In this document: positions 1-7,707 of the stretch, piece after piece
Layout: every line of letters begins with the position of its first letter
Numbering within the stretch: the stretch's first letter is position 1
NCBI GenBank assembly: GCA_023382935.1
Contig: JAHDXL010000003.1
Span: 303,559-367,558, forward strand
Source of the DNA: Phycisphaerales bacterium
GTDB lineage: Bacteria; Planctomycetota; Phycisphaerae; Phycisphaerales; UBA1924
DNA: 64,000 nucleotides
Direction of reading: 5' to 3'
The notes under the pieces: generated by a model
The model's database searches: none
Told to the model about the DNA's origin: nothing
The model's input: only the letters and a program-made list of their open reading frames with translations
Made by a program: the position numbers and the translations under genes

Positions 1-59
1 ATCGAGACGCCCTGGCGGCGGCGATGGAGTTTGCACGCGCGAGCGCGGGGCTCGCGTGA
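1..59 (+). CDS. C-terminal end of an upstream phage gene (partial)
   Basis: An open frame enters from the left edge (reading from base 3) and ends in TGA at 57-59, giving the tail RDALAAAMEFARASAGLA. The frame, composition and position just before the neck gene suggest the end of a head or connector protein. Too little is present to identify it. Confidence 0.4.
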   Translation, partial: RDALAAAMEFARASAGLA

Positions 60-71
60 CCCCCGGAATTG

Positions 72-160
72 AACCACAGAGGACACAGAGATGCACAGAG
101 AACTGATTCTGAAAAAAGACCAAATGCATTGCTCTGTGACCTCTGTGCTCTCTGTGGTGA
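72..160. repeat. CACAGAG-type inverted repeat, hairpin-forming
   Basis: The left arm at 72-100 carries CCACAGAG, CACAGAG and CACAGAG in series. The right arm at 132-160 is its near-complement (CTCTGTG, CTCTGTG, CTCTGTGG), with an A-rich loop of about 30 bases between. It lies between the partial upstream gene and the GTG start at 180, so the apparent reading frame through it is not coding. The same CACAGAG words recur at 544-559. Confidence 0.7.
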
Positions 161-179
161 ATGCCTTTGGAGACGTGCG

Positions 180-536
180 GTGACGAACGCGAAGATCACA
201 GGCTGGAAGAAGCACGAGGGAGAGCAGGGCGATGGCTCGGCCATCCTCGGCGATGACCTGCTGAGCGCGCAGCCTGGCATCCCGGCCGAACTGGTCAGCC
301 CGTCGACCTACGCCCGCGCGACCGCCCGGGCCGAGGGCATCGAACTGGTCTGGACCGTGCGCGTCGCGCTCGAGCCGGTGCGGCGGCTGGACTCGGCGCT
401 GATTGCGGTGAGCGATCGCGTGCGGATCGCGCCCACCCGCCGCGGAGCCCCGGCCGAGTGGTTCGGGGTGGTCAGCGTGCGGGAAATGGACGAGGTGCTG
501 GAGGTGGGGCTGGGGAAGAAGGTGGATGGGCAGTGA
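180..536 (+). CDS. Phage protein, probable neck / head-tail adaptor
   Basis: 118 residues with no domain I can name. It is placed directly before the HK97 gp10-like gene, the slot that normally holds a head closure or head-tail adaptor protein. The frame is open upstream to 69, but that part is the CACAGAG hairpin. The GTG at 180 is preceded by GGAG at 169-172 with suitable spacing, so I take it as the start. The role is inferred from synteny and size only. Confidence 0.55.
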   Translation: MTNAKITGWKKHEGEQGDGSAILGDDLLSAQPGIPAELVSPSTYARATARAEGIELVWTVRVALEPVRRLDSALIAVSDRVRIAPTRRGAPAEWFGVVSVREMDEVLEVGLGKKVDGQ

Positions 537-565
537 GAGAGGGCACAGAGAGCACAGAGCGGAAA

Positions 566-600
566 CAGCAGAGCAGCAAAGCAGCAGAGCAGCAAAGAAG
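566..600. repeat. 35-bp CAGCAGAG/AGCAGCAAA repeat, copy A
   Basis: Two tandem units of the form CAGCAGAGCAGCAAAR followed by GAAG, in the gap between two phage genes. A second copy at 5216-5250 differs by one base. Confidence 0.75.
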
Positions 601-630
601 ATCACGACCTCACGACTCACGAGCGAAGCG

Positions 631-999
631 ATGACCAAGACCACCACCTATGCCGAACTTCCCCTGGGCGAGATGCAGGAGATGCTGCGCCGCCTCAAGG
701 ATCAGGCTGAGCCGATCCGAGAGGGGACGCTGCGCCTGGCGGCCGAGGCTCTGGTCAGCGAAGCGCAGATGGCGGCCCCCGTCGACACCGGACTGCTCAA
801 GAGTGCGCACCTGGTCATCCAGGTCACCGATCAGGAAGCCCTCATCGGCACCAACACCAAGTACGCGCTGGCCGTCCACGAGACCCACCCGACCAACAAG
901 CGGTGGTTCGTCAACGCCATCGTGACGAACTTTCAACGCGTCTTCGAGGGAGCCTTGAAGATCACGCTGGCCCGCGCCGGACGGGAGGCTGCACAATGA
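631..999 (+). CDS. HK97 gp10-like phage protein
   Basis: 122 residues. The family signature is clear: an N-terminal helix, then PVDTGLLKSAH (residues 50-60), GTNTKYALAVHE, and a C-terminal KRWFVNAI segment. HK97 gp10-like proteins sit at the head-tail junction or act as the tail-completion partner of the terminator protein. The start is ATG 631; the frame is open further upstream, but that region is the AGCAGCAAAG repeat. The gene overlaps the next one by 4 bases (ATGA), consistent with translational coupling inside the tail operon. Confidence 0.8.
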   Translation: MTKTTTYAELPLGEMQEMLRRLKDQAEPIREGTLRLAAEALVSEAQMAAPVDTGLLKSAHLVIQVTDQEALIGTNTKYALAVHETHPTNKRWFVNAIVTNFQRVFEGALKITLARAGREAAQ

Positions 1000-1835
1000 C
1001 CGCCCCGGCCACCGCCTTCACCCTCTGCGAGCAAGTCGGACGCCTGTGGGCGGCGAACAGCACGCTTGGGCTGACGTTCGCCGAGCCGCGCTCGGCGGCG
1101 CAGGCCAACATCTACGCGACCCCCATGCCGCCCGCGGACCGTCGCCTGTCGCCCTGCGTCTCCATCACGCCGGAAGTGGCGGCGCCCTCCGAAGCACAGA
1201 GCCCGACCCGCGCCATCGGCATTGCCTTGGAAGTGCACGCGGCCACACGCCGCGAAGCACTCGCCGCGCTCGAAGAGATCCACCTGATCCTCTTCCCCGA
1301 CGACCGGCCGTACGCCCCGGTGGTTGGGACCATCCACGGCCAGAGCGTGGTGGGCACGTTCGGCGCCCCGCCGGCGAGCCTCGAAGGTGAGGCCGAACTC
1401 TGGCGCATCATCGAGTTGCAGCCCGTGCAGATCCCCACGGTGATCGTGGGCGGCAACGTCGGACGCAATGAAGAGGGCGAAGAGATCGCGACGGCCACGC
1501 TGCGGGCCCTGGCGGTGCGCCAGACGCTCGACACGCCGACCATCGCCTTCCGCGTGTGGGTCACCGCCCCCGGAGACTTCAGCGCGGCGACGATCGAAGT
1601 GGACGGCACCAGCGTCAAGGTGGTGCGCAACAACGGGTCGGTGGTGCAGACCATCTTCCTGTTCAGCGCCTACGCGACCATCGCCCTGCTGCGGGCCGCG
1701 ATCGACGCGCTCGAAGGCGTGCAGACGGAAAGCAACGCGGAGGCGGACGCACTGGCGTCGGCCGACCTCGAACTGATGAGCGCAACGAACATCCTCGGAC
1801 GAACCAACGCGACCGACCTGGTCGTGGGAGTGTGA
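996..1835 (+). CDS. Phage tail terminator-like / minor tail protein
   Basis: 279 residues. Position after the gp10-like gene and before the tube gene is the classical slot of the tail terminator. The N-terminal half has a plausible small alpha/beta terminator-type fold (TLCEQVGRLWAA, then TRAIGIALEVHA). The C-terminal half, with IAFRVWVTAPG and VVQTIFLFSAYA, is extra, because terminators are usually under 150 residues. The start ATG overlaps the upstream stop, and GGAGG lies upstream at about 983-988. The function is a synteny-based inference. Confidence 0.5.
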   Translation: MTAPATAFTLCEQVGRLWAANSTLGLTFAEPRSAAQANIYATPMPPADRRLSPCVSITPEVAAPSEAQSPTRAIGIALEVHAATRREALAALEEIHLILFPDDRPYAPVVGTIHGQSVVGTFGAPPASLEGEAELWRIIELQPVQIPTVIVGGNVGRNEEGEEIATATLRALAVRQTLDTPTIAFRVWVTAPGDFSAATIEVDGTSVKVVRNNGSVVQTIFLFSAYATIALLRAAIDALEGVQTESNAEADALASADLELMSATNILGRTNATDLVVGV

Positions 1836-1838
1836 GAC

Positions 1839-2309
1839 ATGGCTGAACCGACGACTGCAACTGCACAGGCCGACGTCTTTGAGATCACCATCGACGGCGC
1901 CGCGTCGCCGTACCACGTCACAGTGGCATGGGCCGACTTGATCGACGCCGTGCCCATCACCAGCGGACGCACGGGCTCGACGCCGCTGGACTACATGGTC
2001 CAGGGCGTCGGCGGCGCGATCGAGGTGACCTTCAACACCGGCATGACGGCCGCGCAGTTGCAGGACTATCTCAACACGGACGGCTCGGGCGTGGCGCCGG
2101 TGGTCGGAGATCTGCTCACCAGGCACACGGTGCTGCTGCACCCGGTCAACGCGGGCGCCGACGACACGCAGGACTTCTACTTCCCGGCGATGGTCTACAT
2201 GAACTTCCGCGAGAGCAGCGACGGGCTGAACGAGCGCCGTCCTCAGGTGACCATGATGGCGGTGGCCAACACCAGCGGCGAGGCGTGGCAACTGGGCGCG
2301 CCGGCGTGA
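1839..2309 (+). CDS. Probable major tail tube protein
   Basis: 156 residues, beta-rich with no Cys. It contains an N-terminal FEITIDGAASPYHVTVAW segment and a later PQVTMMAVANTSGEAW strand, as in major tail proteins. It lies between the terminator-like gene and the chaperone-position gene ahead of the tape measure, as in most siphoviruses. Only 3 bases separate it from the preceding stop. I assign it by size, predicted strand content and synteny, not by a unique motif. Confidence 0.55.
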   Translation: MAEPTTATAQADVFEITIDGAASPYHVTVAWADLIDAVPITSGRTGSTPLDYMVQGVGGAIEVTFNTGMTAAQLQDYLNTDGSGVAPVVGDLLTRHTVLLHPVNAGADDTQDFYFPAMVYMNFRESSDGLNERRPQVTMMAVANTSGEAWQLGAPA

Positions 2310-2349
2310 GATCGGGAGTCGTGAGGTCGCAAGTCGGGAAAGGCAGTCG

Positions 2350-2850
2350 ATGAAGATCAAGCCCAACGCAACCTGGAACGTGAACATCGAAGTCGGTGAC
2401 TGGGTGATCCCCACGCTGGCGCCGACGGTGGTGCCGGAAGCCGACGCGGTGCACGCCCCGCGTCGGCCGGGCGTGCTGGTGCGCGCGTGGCGATGGCTGG
2501 TCGGAGAGCCGGACCGGAGGAAAGTCGAGACGGAGCAGGTGCGCGGTCTGTGCCGGCTGTTCGTGCCCGCGGCGTTCTGGGAGACGCTCGATCGACTGAA
2601 CGGCGGGCAACTGGCGCTGCTCTATTCGGCCTACATGGGAGCGCAGGCCGCCTGGTGCGGACGGGCGAAGCAGGACGCTGAGGCGGAGATGGAGCGGCAG
2701 ATGGGCCGAGCGACGCCGGAGCGGAGTGAGACCATCGAGCAGCGGCTGGGCGTGGCGGGCAAGTGGAAGGTGGCCGGACTGACTCCGCTGCGGGCGGGCG
2801 GTCCGATCCCAGCGGGCATGGCGGCGATGCGCGGAGGGAAGCAGGCGTGA
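2350..2850 (+). CDS. Phage protein in tail-assembly-chaperone position
   Basis: 166 residues, helical and charged in the second half (DAEAEMERQMGRATPERSE). It precedes the tape-measure gene with a 4-base GTGA overlap, the place where tail assembly chaperones are encoded. I see no slippery heptamer that would give the usual -1 frameshift product. The short spacer before it (2310-2349) contains a 13-mer inverted relative to one at 605-617. Function inferred from position. Confidence 0.45.
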   Translation: MKIKPNATWNVNIEVGDWVIPTLAPTVVPEADAVHAPRRPGVLVRAWRWLVGEPDRRKVETEQVRGLCRLFVPAAFWETLDRLNGGQLALLYSAYMGAQAAWCGRAKQDAEAEMERQMGRATPERSETIEQRLGVAGKWKVAGLTPLRAGGPIPAGMAAMRGGKQA

Positions 2851-3953
2851 TCGGAGCAGGCTTCGTGCTCGGTACGTTCTCTGCCCGACTGGGACTGGAC
2901 ACGAGCCAGTACTCAGCGGGCATCATCAACGCCGACACGATGAACCGCGTTTTCGGTCAAAGCTTTTCGGCCTTCGTGGCCAACCCGCTGCTGGGCTCGA
3001 TCGACCTCATCAAGAAGGTCGGCGCCGGCTTCCTGGATCTGTCCAACACCATCCTCGGCAACGCTGAGGCGGTACAGCGCCTCAGCCAGCAGACCGGCGC
3101 CAGCGTGGAAGTGATTCAGGCGCTCGAGAAGCGGCTGGACATCGCGGGCTTCGCGGCTGAACGGGCCAGGCAAGCTCTGATCAAGCTCAACCAGCAGGCG
3201 GGCATGGGCTCCAAGGTCTTCGAGCAGCTCGGCATCGACCCGGCGCAGGCACGCTCCATCGACAGCCTGCTCGGTCAAGTGCTCGATGGGCTGACGGCCG
3301 TCGAAGACCAGACCACGCGCACGGCGCTTGCGATGCAGCTCTTCGGCGAAGAGGCGGGGCCGCAACTGCTCAACGCGGTGGGCGGCGGGTCAGAGGCGCT
3401 TCGAGCGATGATCGCGGAGTATCGCGACCTCGGCCTGGTCATCAACCAGAGCGGCATTCAGACGCTGGCCAACTTCAACACCACCATCGGCTACAGCAAG
3501 CAGGCCATTGATGGGCTCAAGCAGACAGCGGTGGCAGGATTCCTGAAGGGGTTCGCCGGCGAGTTTGACACCGGCACTGGATCTATTCGCGAGTTCACCG
3601 GTGAGCTGACACAAAGGCTGGGACCAGCGGCGGAGAACTTCGGCACGAAGCTCGGCAGCGCTGTGGGCAACCTCGACGAGGTCATCGACAAGATCGACCG
3701 GCTGGTGACGGCGATGGAGCCGCTCATAACGCAGGCTGAAACGCTCATCAACCTGATCGATCGCATGCCGGGGAACGGGCCGGCGCAGTCGCAGATGCGG
3801 AACGAAATGTTTGGGGCGTCCGAGACGCTCATGAGCGGGCACCCGCTCAAGGCGCATCGCCAGTTCTACGGAGCGCTAAGGGATGAGATCTGGCGTGAGC
3901 TCATGGAGTTCCGTCGTCGTGGAAACGAGTTCGTCGGGAATCTGCTGGACTGA
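2847..3953 (+). CDS. Tape measure protein, unusually short
   Basis: 368 residues. The N-terminal region matches tape-measure proteins: AEAVQRLSQQTGASVEVIQ, then ALIKLNQQA, GSKVFEQLGID, FGEEAGPQLLNAVGGGSEAL and YRDLGLVI. These recur in phage tail tape-measure N-terminal domains. A C-terminal helical part (about 230-330) follows. The usual long hydrophobic and coiled-coil middle of 600-1500 residues is absent, so a tail built on it would be short. The start is GTG 2847, with GGAGGG at 2833-2838 and the upstream stop overlapping; the upstream extension overlaps the previous gene and was rejected. Confidence 0.75.
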   Translation: MIGAGFVLGTFSARLGLDTSQYSAGIINADTMNRVFGQSFSAFVANPLLGSIDLIKKVGAGFLDLSNTILGNAEAVQRLSQQTGASVEVIQALEKRLDIAGFAAERARQALIKLNQQAGMGSKVFEQLGIDPAQARSIDSLLGQVLDGLTAVEDQTTRTALAMQLFGEEAGPQLLNAVGGGSEALRAMIAEYRDLGLVINQSGIQTLANFNTTIGYSKQAIDGLKQTAVAGFLKGFAGEFDTGTGSIREFTGELTQRLGPAAENFGTKLGSAVGNLDEVIDKIDRLVTAMEPLITQAETLINLIDRMPGNGPAQSQMRNEMFGASETLMSGHPLKAHRQFYGALRDEIWRELMEFRRRGNEFVGNLLD

Positions 3954-3956
3954 CTT

Positions 3957-5213
3957 ATGGCACTGATTGACACGCTCAACGCGATCGGGAACGTGGTGGT
4001 GGGGGCCGGTGGTTCGGCCTCGGCCGCCTACCCCGTGCTGCGTGCCAAGCGCACCACGCGCGTCGTCGGGCCCGAAGACCAGTCGGCCGCCTCCTACCGC
4101 GAAGAGACGTGGGACCTGCGCTGCATGGCCTTTGCGGCCAACGCGGCGGCGATCACGACACTCAACGAAACGCTGCGCACCACCCTGTGTCAGCGCGGCG
4201 CGATCGTCACGCTGACCGAGCAGGGCACGGCGCGCACGCTGCCGGCCGCGGGCGGCTCGGGCGGGAGCCTGCCCGGCTATCCGTCGATCGAACTGGTCGA
4301 TGATGAGAACGCATCATTCGGCCAGGTGCAGGTGTTCGGTCTCAGAGCCACCACCCGCGTGCCCGCGGCCACCGGCGGCTCGGGCAACCTGGTCGAGCAC
4401 AGCTACGAGCGCACCGAAGAGATGGACAGCCTCGGGCTGACGACCATCCGCCAGAGCGGCACCGTCCGCACCATCAACACCGTCACGGCGCGCACCTGGG
4501 CGCAAACGAACATCATCGACGCCGAAGAGACCGCGGCCGCATCGGCCAATCAAACCTTCAGCATCCGCTGGACCTCCAACGCCGACACGGCGCTGGCCCG
4601 CTACGAGTTCACGCGGGCGCCGACGGGCGTGCTGGTCAGCGGCGTTTCCGAGTACCAGGTCGAGGACAACACCGAGCGCACCGTCGAAGGCCGCGTGGTG
4701 CGCACCATCCGCGGGCGGGCGCGAGGCACCGACGCGGTGACCTTCGCCGAAGGGCTCGAGCCCAGTCTGGCCAGCAACGAGATCCTGACCCGCGCCAGCG
4801 TCAGCGAACCCAGCGAGCCGGACGGATGGGTGAGCTTCGCCTACGACACGCTGATCGGAGCGCTTGACGCCAACTTCAGCGGCATCGTCATCGTCAGCTT
4901 CCGGCAGAGCATCACCGACGTGGGCGGGGCCCGTGACATGGAGGTGAGCCGCTTCTATGACGCCGCGCCGCTGCTGATGTACGGCGTGCAGAAGGAGTGG
5001 CGGTACATCGAGCGCACGGTGATGGAGTTCATCGGCACGTGGATCGGGGTGCTGACGATCGACCCCACCATGGACACCGACTACCTGGTGCAGCAGGCCG
5101 AGCCGGTGGTCTATGACGCCGGCGGCGGCATCCGACGCATCGAAGTGACGCGGGAGTACGCGTTCCCGACCCAGCAAACGGCGCCGGCGCCGTACGAGAT
5201 TCCAGGGCTGTAG
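3957..5213 (+). CDS. Large phage tail protein, distal-tail position
   Basis: 418 residues, beta-rich, with Gly/Ser-Gly linkers near residues 98-106 and 137-143 (AAGGSGGSLPG, ATGGSGNL). It follows the tape measure by 3 bases, where the distal tail protein normally lies. I do not recognise a named domain. The middle (about 190-330) has repeated strand-like segments such as FSIRWTSNAD and GWVSFAYDTLIG, which could be a receptor- or carbohydrate-facing beta domain. The TAG stop directly abuts the second AGCAGCAAAG repeat. Confidence 0.5.
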   Translation: MALIDTLNAIGNVVVGAGGSASAAYPVLRAKRTTRVVGPEDQSAASYREETWDLRCMAFAANAAAITTLNETLRTTLCQRGAIVTLTEQGTARTLPAAGGSGGSLPGYPSIELVDDENASFGQVQVFGLRATTRVPAATGGSGNLVEHSYERTEEMDSLGLTTIRQSGTVRTINTVTARTWAQTNIIDAEETAAASANQTFSIRWTSNADTALARYEFTRAPTGVLVSGVSEYQVEDNTERTVEGRVVRTIRGRARGTDAVTFAEGLEPSLASNEILTRASVSEPSEPDGWVSFAYDTLIGALDANFSGIVIVSFRQSITDVGGARDMEVSRFYDAAPLLMYGVQKEWRYIERTVMEFIGTWIGVLTIDPTMDTDYLVQQAEPVVYDAGGGIRRIEVTREYAFPTQQTAPAPYEIPGL

Positions 5214-5215
5214 AG

Positions 5216-5250
5216 CAGCAGAGCAGCAAAACAGCAGAGCAGCAAAGAAG
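5216..5250. repeat. 35-bp CAGCAGAG/AGCAGCAAA repeat, copy B
   Basis: Same two-unit structure as 566-600, with one A/G difference near the middle. It sits immediately after the stop of the 3957 gene, in a 94-base gap identical in length to the gap holding copy A (537-630). Confidence 0.75.
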
Positions 5251-5307
5251 ACCGAAGCACACGCCTTTCACGACTCGCCACCTGGCCACCTCGCGACAAA
5301 CCTCATC

Positions 5308-7707
5308 ATGGCCCCGATCACGCTGACATGCACGCTTTCCGGCACCCTCTCCGATGGCTCGGCCTCGGCGATGGTCATCGCGTGCGTGCCGCAGTCGACC
5401 ATCCGTCGCTCGATCGGCCTCTATGGCGATGACCTGGTGGTGACGGTCAAGGCGGCCGACTGGGCGGCCCTGGACTGGGACGTCACCAAGCCGATCAGCA
5501 TCGTCTTCGGCGACGCGGCCGGGCCCATCACGCTCGGTGGCTACTACTTCAACCGCGTCTCGGCCGGCATGTTCGGCATCCTGCCCGAAGACGTGACGCA
5601 GACGATCGCCCTGGGCACCATCATCGTCTTCCTGGAAACCCAGCCGCGGAAACTGCGCGAGGCGCGCGGCGGCCTGCTGACCATCGGCACCGTCAACCGG
5701 CTCGGCGAAGACGGGCTGGTGGACACCGCCCACGCCGACTACATGACCTGGCAGGAACTGGTCGACGCGGCGCTTGACGCGACGGGCCTGGCCCACGACG
5801 CCTGCCCGTCGAGCATCAACACCGCCATCGACGGCACCACCACGCTCGATGCGCCCGGGCCGCTGGACTGGGGCAACGCCCGCGCGATCAGCGAACTCGA
5901 AGCCCTGCTGGCCCAGGTGGGCTACGCGGCGGTGTTCGCCAACGACGGGAGCAAGATCTCCGTGGTGCGGCTGTTCCGCTCGGGCGAGATCCTGAGCCTG
6001 CCCACGCTCATCACCGACGCGGCCGACACCTACTACACGGACGTTTCGGCCAGCCTGCGTGGCTCGACCATCGTGGTGACCAGCGGCACCACGCGCGCGA
6101 CGATCGTGACGCATCGCTCGCTGGATGACACGGACGAGCCGGCGCTCGAGTGGGTGGCCTTCGATGAGGTGACGGGCTCGTGGATGAACGAGGCCGAGTG
6201 GACGGCCGAGTACGGCGCCACGAACCACCCGGCCAACATCACGCGCTTTCAGGCCGGACCCGACGATGGCGGGGGACCGGAGAGCACGCGGGCATGGGCC
6301 CGGCTGTTTTCCGCCCTGCGCCTGGTGGACGACACGAGTGACCCCGACCCGGCCAACCACAAGCTCGATCGCACGCGGCGTTCGCGCTTCGTCGTGCCCA
6401 CGGGTGACCTGGGAGATCTGCGTCGTATCACCGGCTACGCGGTCGGGTTCGCCTGCCGAGACGAAGGCGCGTCGATGCTAGTCAACTGGCCGCTGTCGGA
6501 CGTCGATGACGCGATCCGCTTCGACGGCGTGCAGATGATCAGCGGCGAAGGCGTGTTCGTGCTGCCCCAGGACATGAAGTGGGTGCGCATGAACCCGGGG
6601 CCGCAAGGCACCTACAGCGAAGCCCGCGTGCTGGCGGCCGGGGAACTGGAGATCCACTTCGCCCACGAGGCCGACACCGGCGTCTTCACGCAGGACTACT
6701 TTGTCGCGGCCTTCCTCGTCGGCGTCACCGCCGGCGTGGTGAGCCTGACGGCGCTGACCGGCACCGACCTCGATGACGCGGTGGCCGACCCGATGAGCGT
6801 CAAGATCGATGCGCCGTTCCTGCGACTCATCAGCACGCAGAGCCCGGGCGACACGACCACCACGCCGCTCAACGCATCGGCCCTCAACACCGTGGCGACG
6901 CAACTGGCCCTGGCCAAGGCGGGGGCAGCCCTGGTCACGACGGCCGTGATCCCGCTTCGAGGCTTCATCAACGTGGAGCCGGGGGCGGCCTCCGGGGCCG
7001 TCAGCAGCGTCGAGTGGCGACTGACCGAGGGACGCACCATCGTGCAGGTCAACAGCCACGAGGTGCCCCAGGCCTCGTACGACCGAGCCGAACGCCAGGC
7101 ACGCCGGTCGATCACCGCGGGCCTGCGTCGCTACTCGGTGCCTGGCTCTTCGGCGGGGCTGACCGACACCCGCGCCGGCAGCACGCCGGGCGAGCTGGCA
7201 GGCGTGGGCGGAGCGGGACGCGGCACGGCGCCCGAAGCGGCCAGCGGCACTCGCGGGCGTGATCGGGCCCTGCGGGGCGGAGAAGCGATCAAGAGCCAGG
7301 GCGTGCGGCCGGGCGAGACGGCGCCGGCGAAGGGCGCGGGGCTCCAGTTCATCTGGGCGAAGATCACGGATTCGGCCCTGATCGACGAGGAGGTTGAGAA
7401 CAACCGATTCACTTATGAGTGGGCTGAGGTCTACGTCGACGACGATTTCGACTGGAACCTTGGCACACGGACCAGTGACGACTACGGCGTGGCGATCGCG
7501 GCGGTCGAGGCTTTCAACACCGGCAGCGGCGTCGAAGGCAATGGCGTCAACGTGGACAACCTGGTCGGCACCTACGACTTGCAGCCGTTGCGCGGCAATC
7601 CGGTGGTGCTCCTGGTCGGTCCGTACACCAAGAGCGACGGAAGCAACTTCTGGGTCATCGCGGGTGCCACCAACGCGATCGACGGCGCCTGCCCGGTGGT
7701 TCTATGA
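5308..7707 (+). CDS. Large tail protein, probable tail hub / baseplate component
   Basis: 799 residues. The first half (1-350) has the look of tail-hub proteins: alternating strands, an acidic middle, and a segment with TWQELVDAALDATGLA and AISELEALLAQVGYAAVFAND. That pattern is typical of the 'evaluate position then read register' fold of phage tail hub or late-control proteins. A Gly/Ala/Arg-rich linker at about 610-665 separates a C-terminal domain (LQFIWAKITDSALIDEEV, TYDLQPLRGNPVVLLVG). The stop overlaps the next start (ATGA). No lysozyme or protease motif was found. Confidence 0.5.
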   Translation: MAPITLTCTLSGTLSDGSASAMVIACVPQSTIRRSIGLYGDDLVVTVKAADWAALDWDVTKPISIVFGDAAGPITLGGYYFNRVSAGMFGILPEDVTQTIALGTIIVFLETQPRKLREARGGLLTIGTVNRLGEDGLVDTAHADYMTWQELVDAALDATGLAHDACPSSINTAIDGTTTLDAPGPLDWGNARAISELEALLAQVGYAAVFANDGSKISVVRLFRSGEILSLPTLITDAADTYYTDVSASLRGSTIVVTSGTTRATIVTHRSLDDTDEPALEWVAFDEVTGSWMNEAEWTAEYGATNHPANITRFQAGPDDGGGPESTRAWARLFSALRLVDDTSDPDPANHKLDRTRRSRFVVPTGDLGDLRRITGYAVGFACRDEGASMLVNWPLSDVDDAIRFDGVQMISGEGVFVLPQDMKWVRMNPGPQGTYSEARVLAAGELEIHFAHEADTGVFTQDYFVAAFLVGVTAGVVSLTALTGTDLDDAVADPMSVKIDAPFLRLISTQSPGDTTTTPLNASALNTVATQLALAKAGAALVTTAVIPLRGFINVEPGAASGAVSSVEWRLTEGRTIVQVNSHEVPQASYDRAERQARRSITAGLRRYSVPGSSAGLTDTRAGSTPGELAGVGGAGRGTAPEAASGTRGRDRALRGGEAIKSQGVRPGETAPAKGAGLQFIWAKITDSALIDEEVENNRFTYEWAEVYVDDDFDWNLGTRTSDDYGVAIAAVEAFNTGSGVEGNGVNVDNLVGTYDLQPLRGNPVVLLVGPYTKSDGSNFWVIAGATNAIDGACPVVL

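Noticed and set aside
933-2414. Long open frame on the - strand
   Set aside because: Antisense to well-supported phage genes, with low-complexity Arg/His/Ala composition and no motif.
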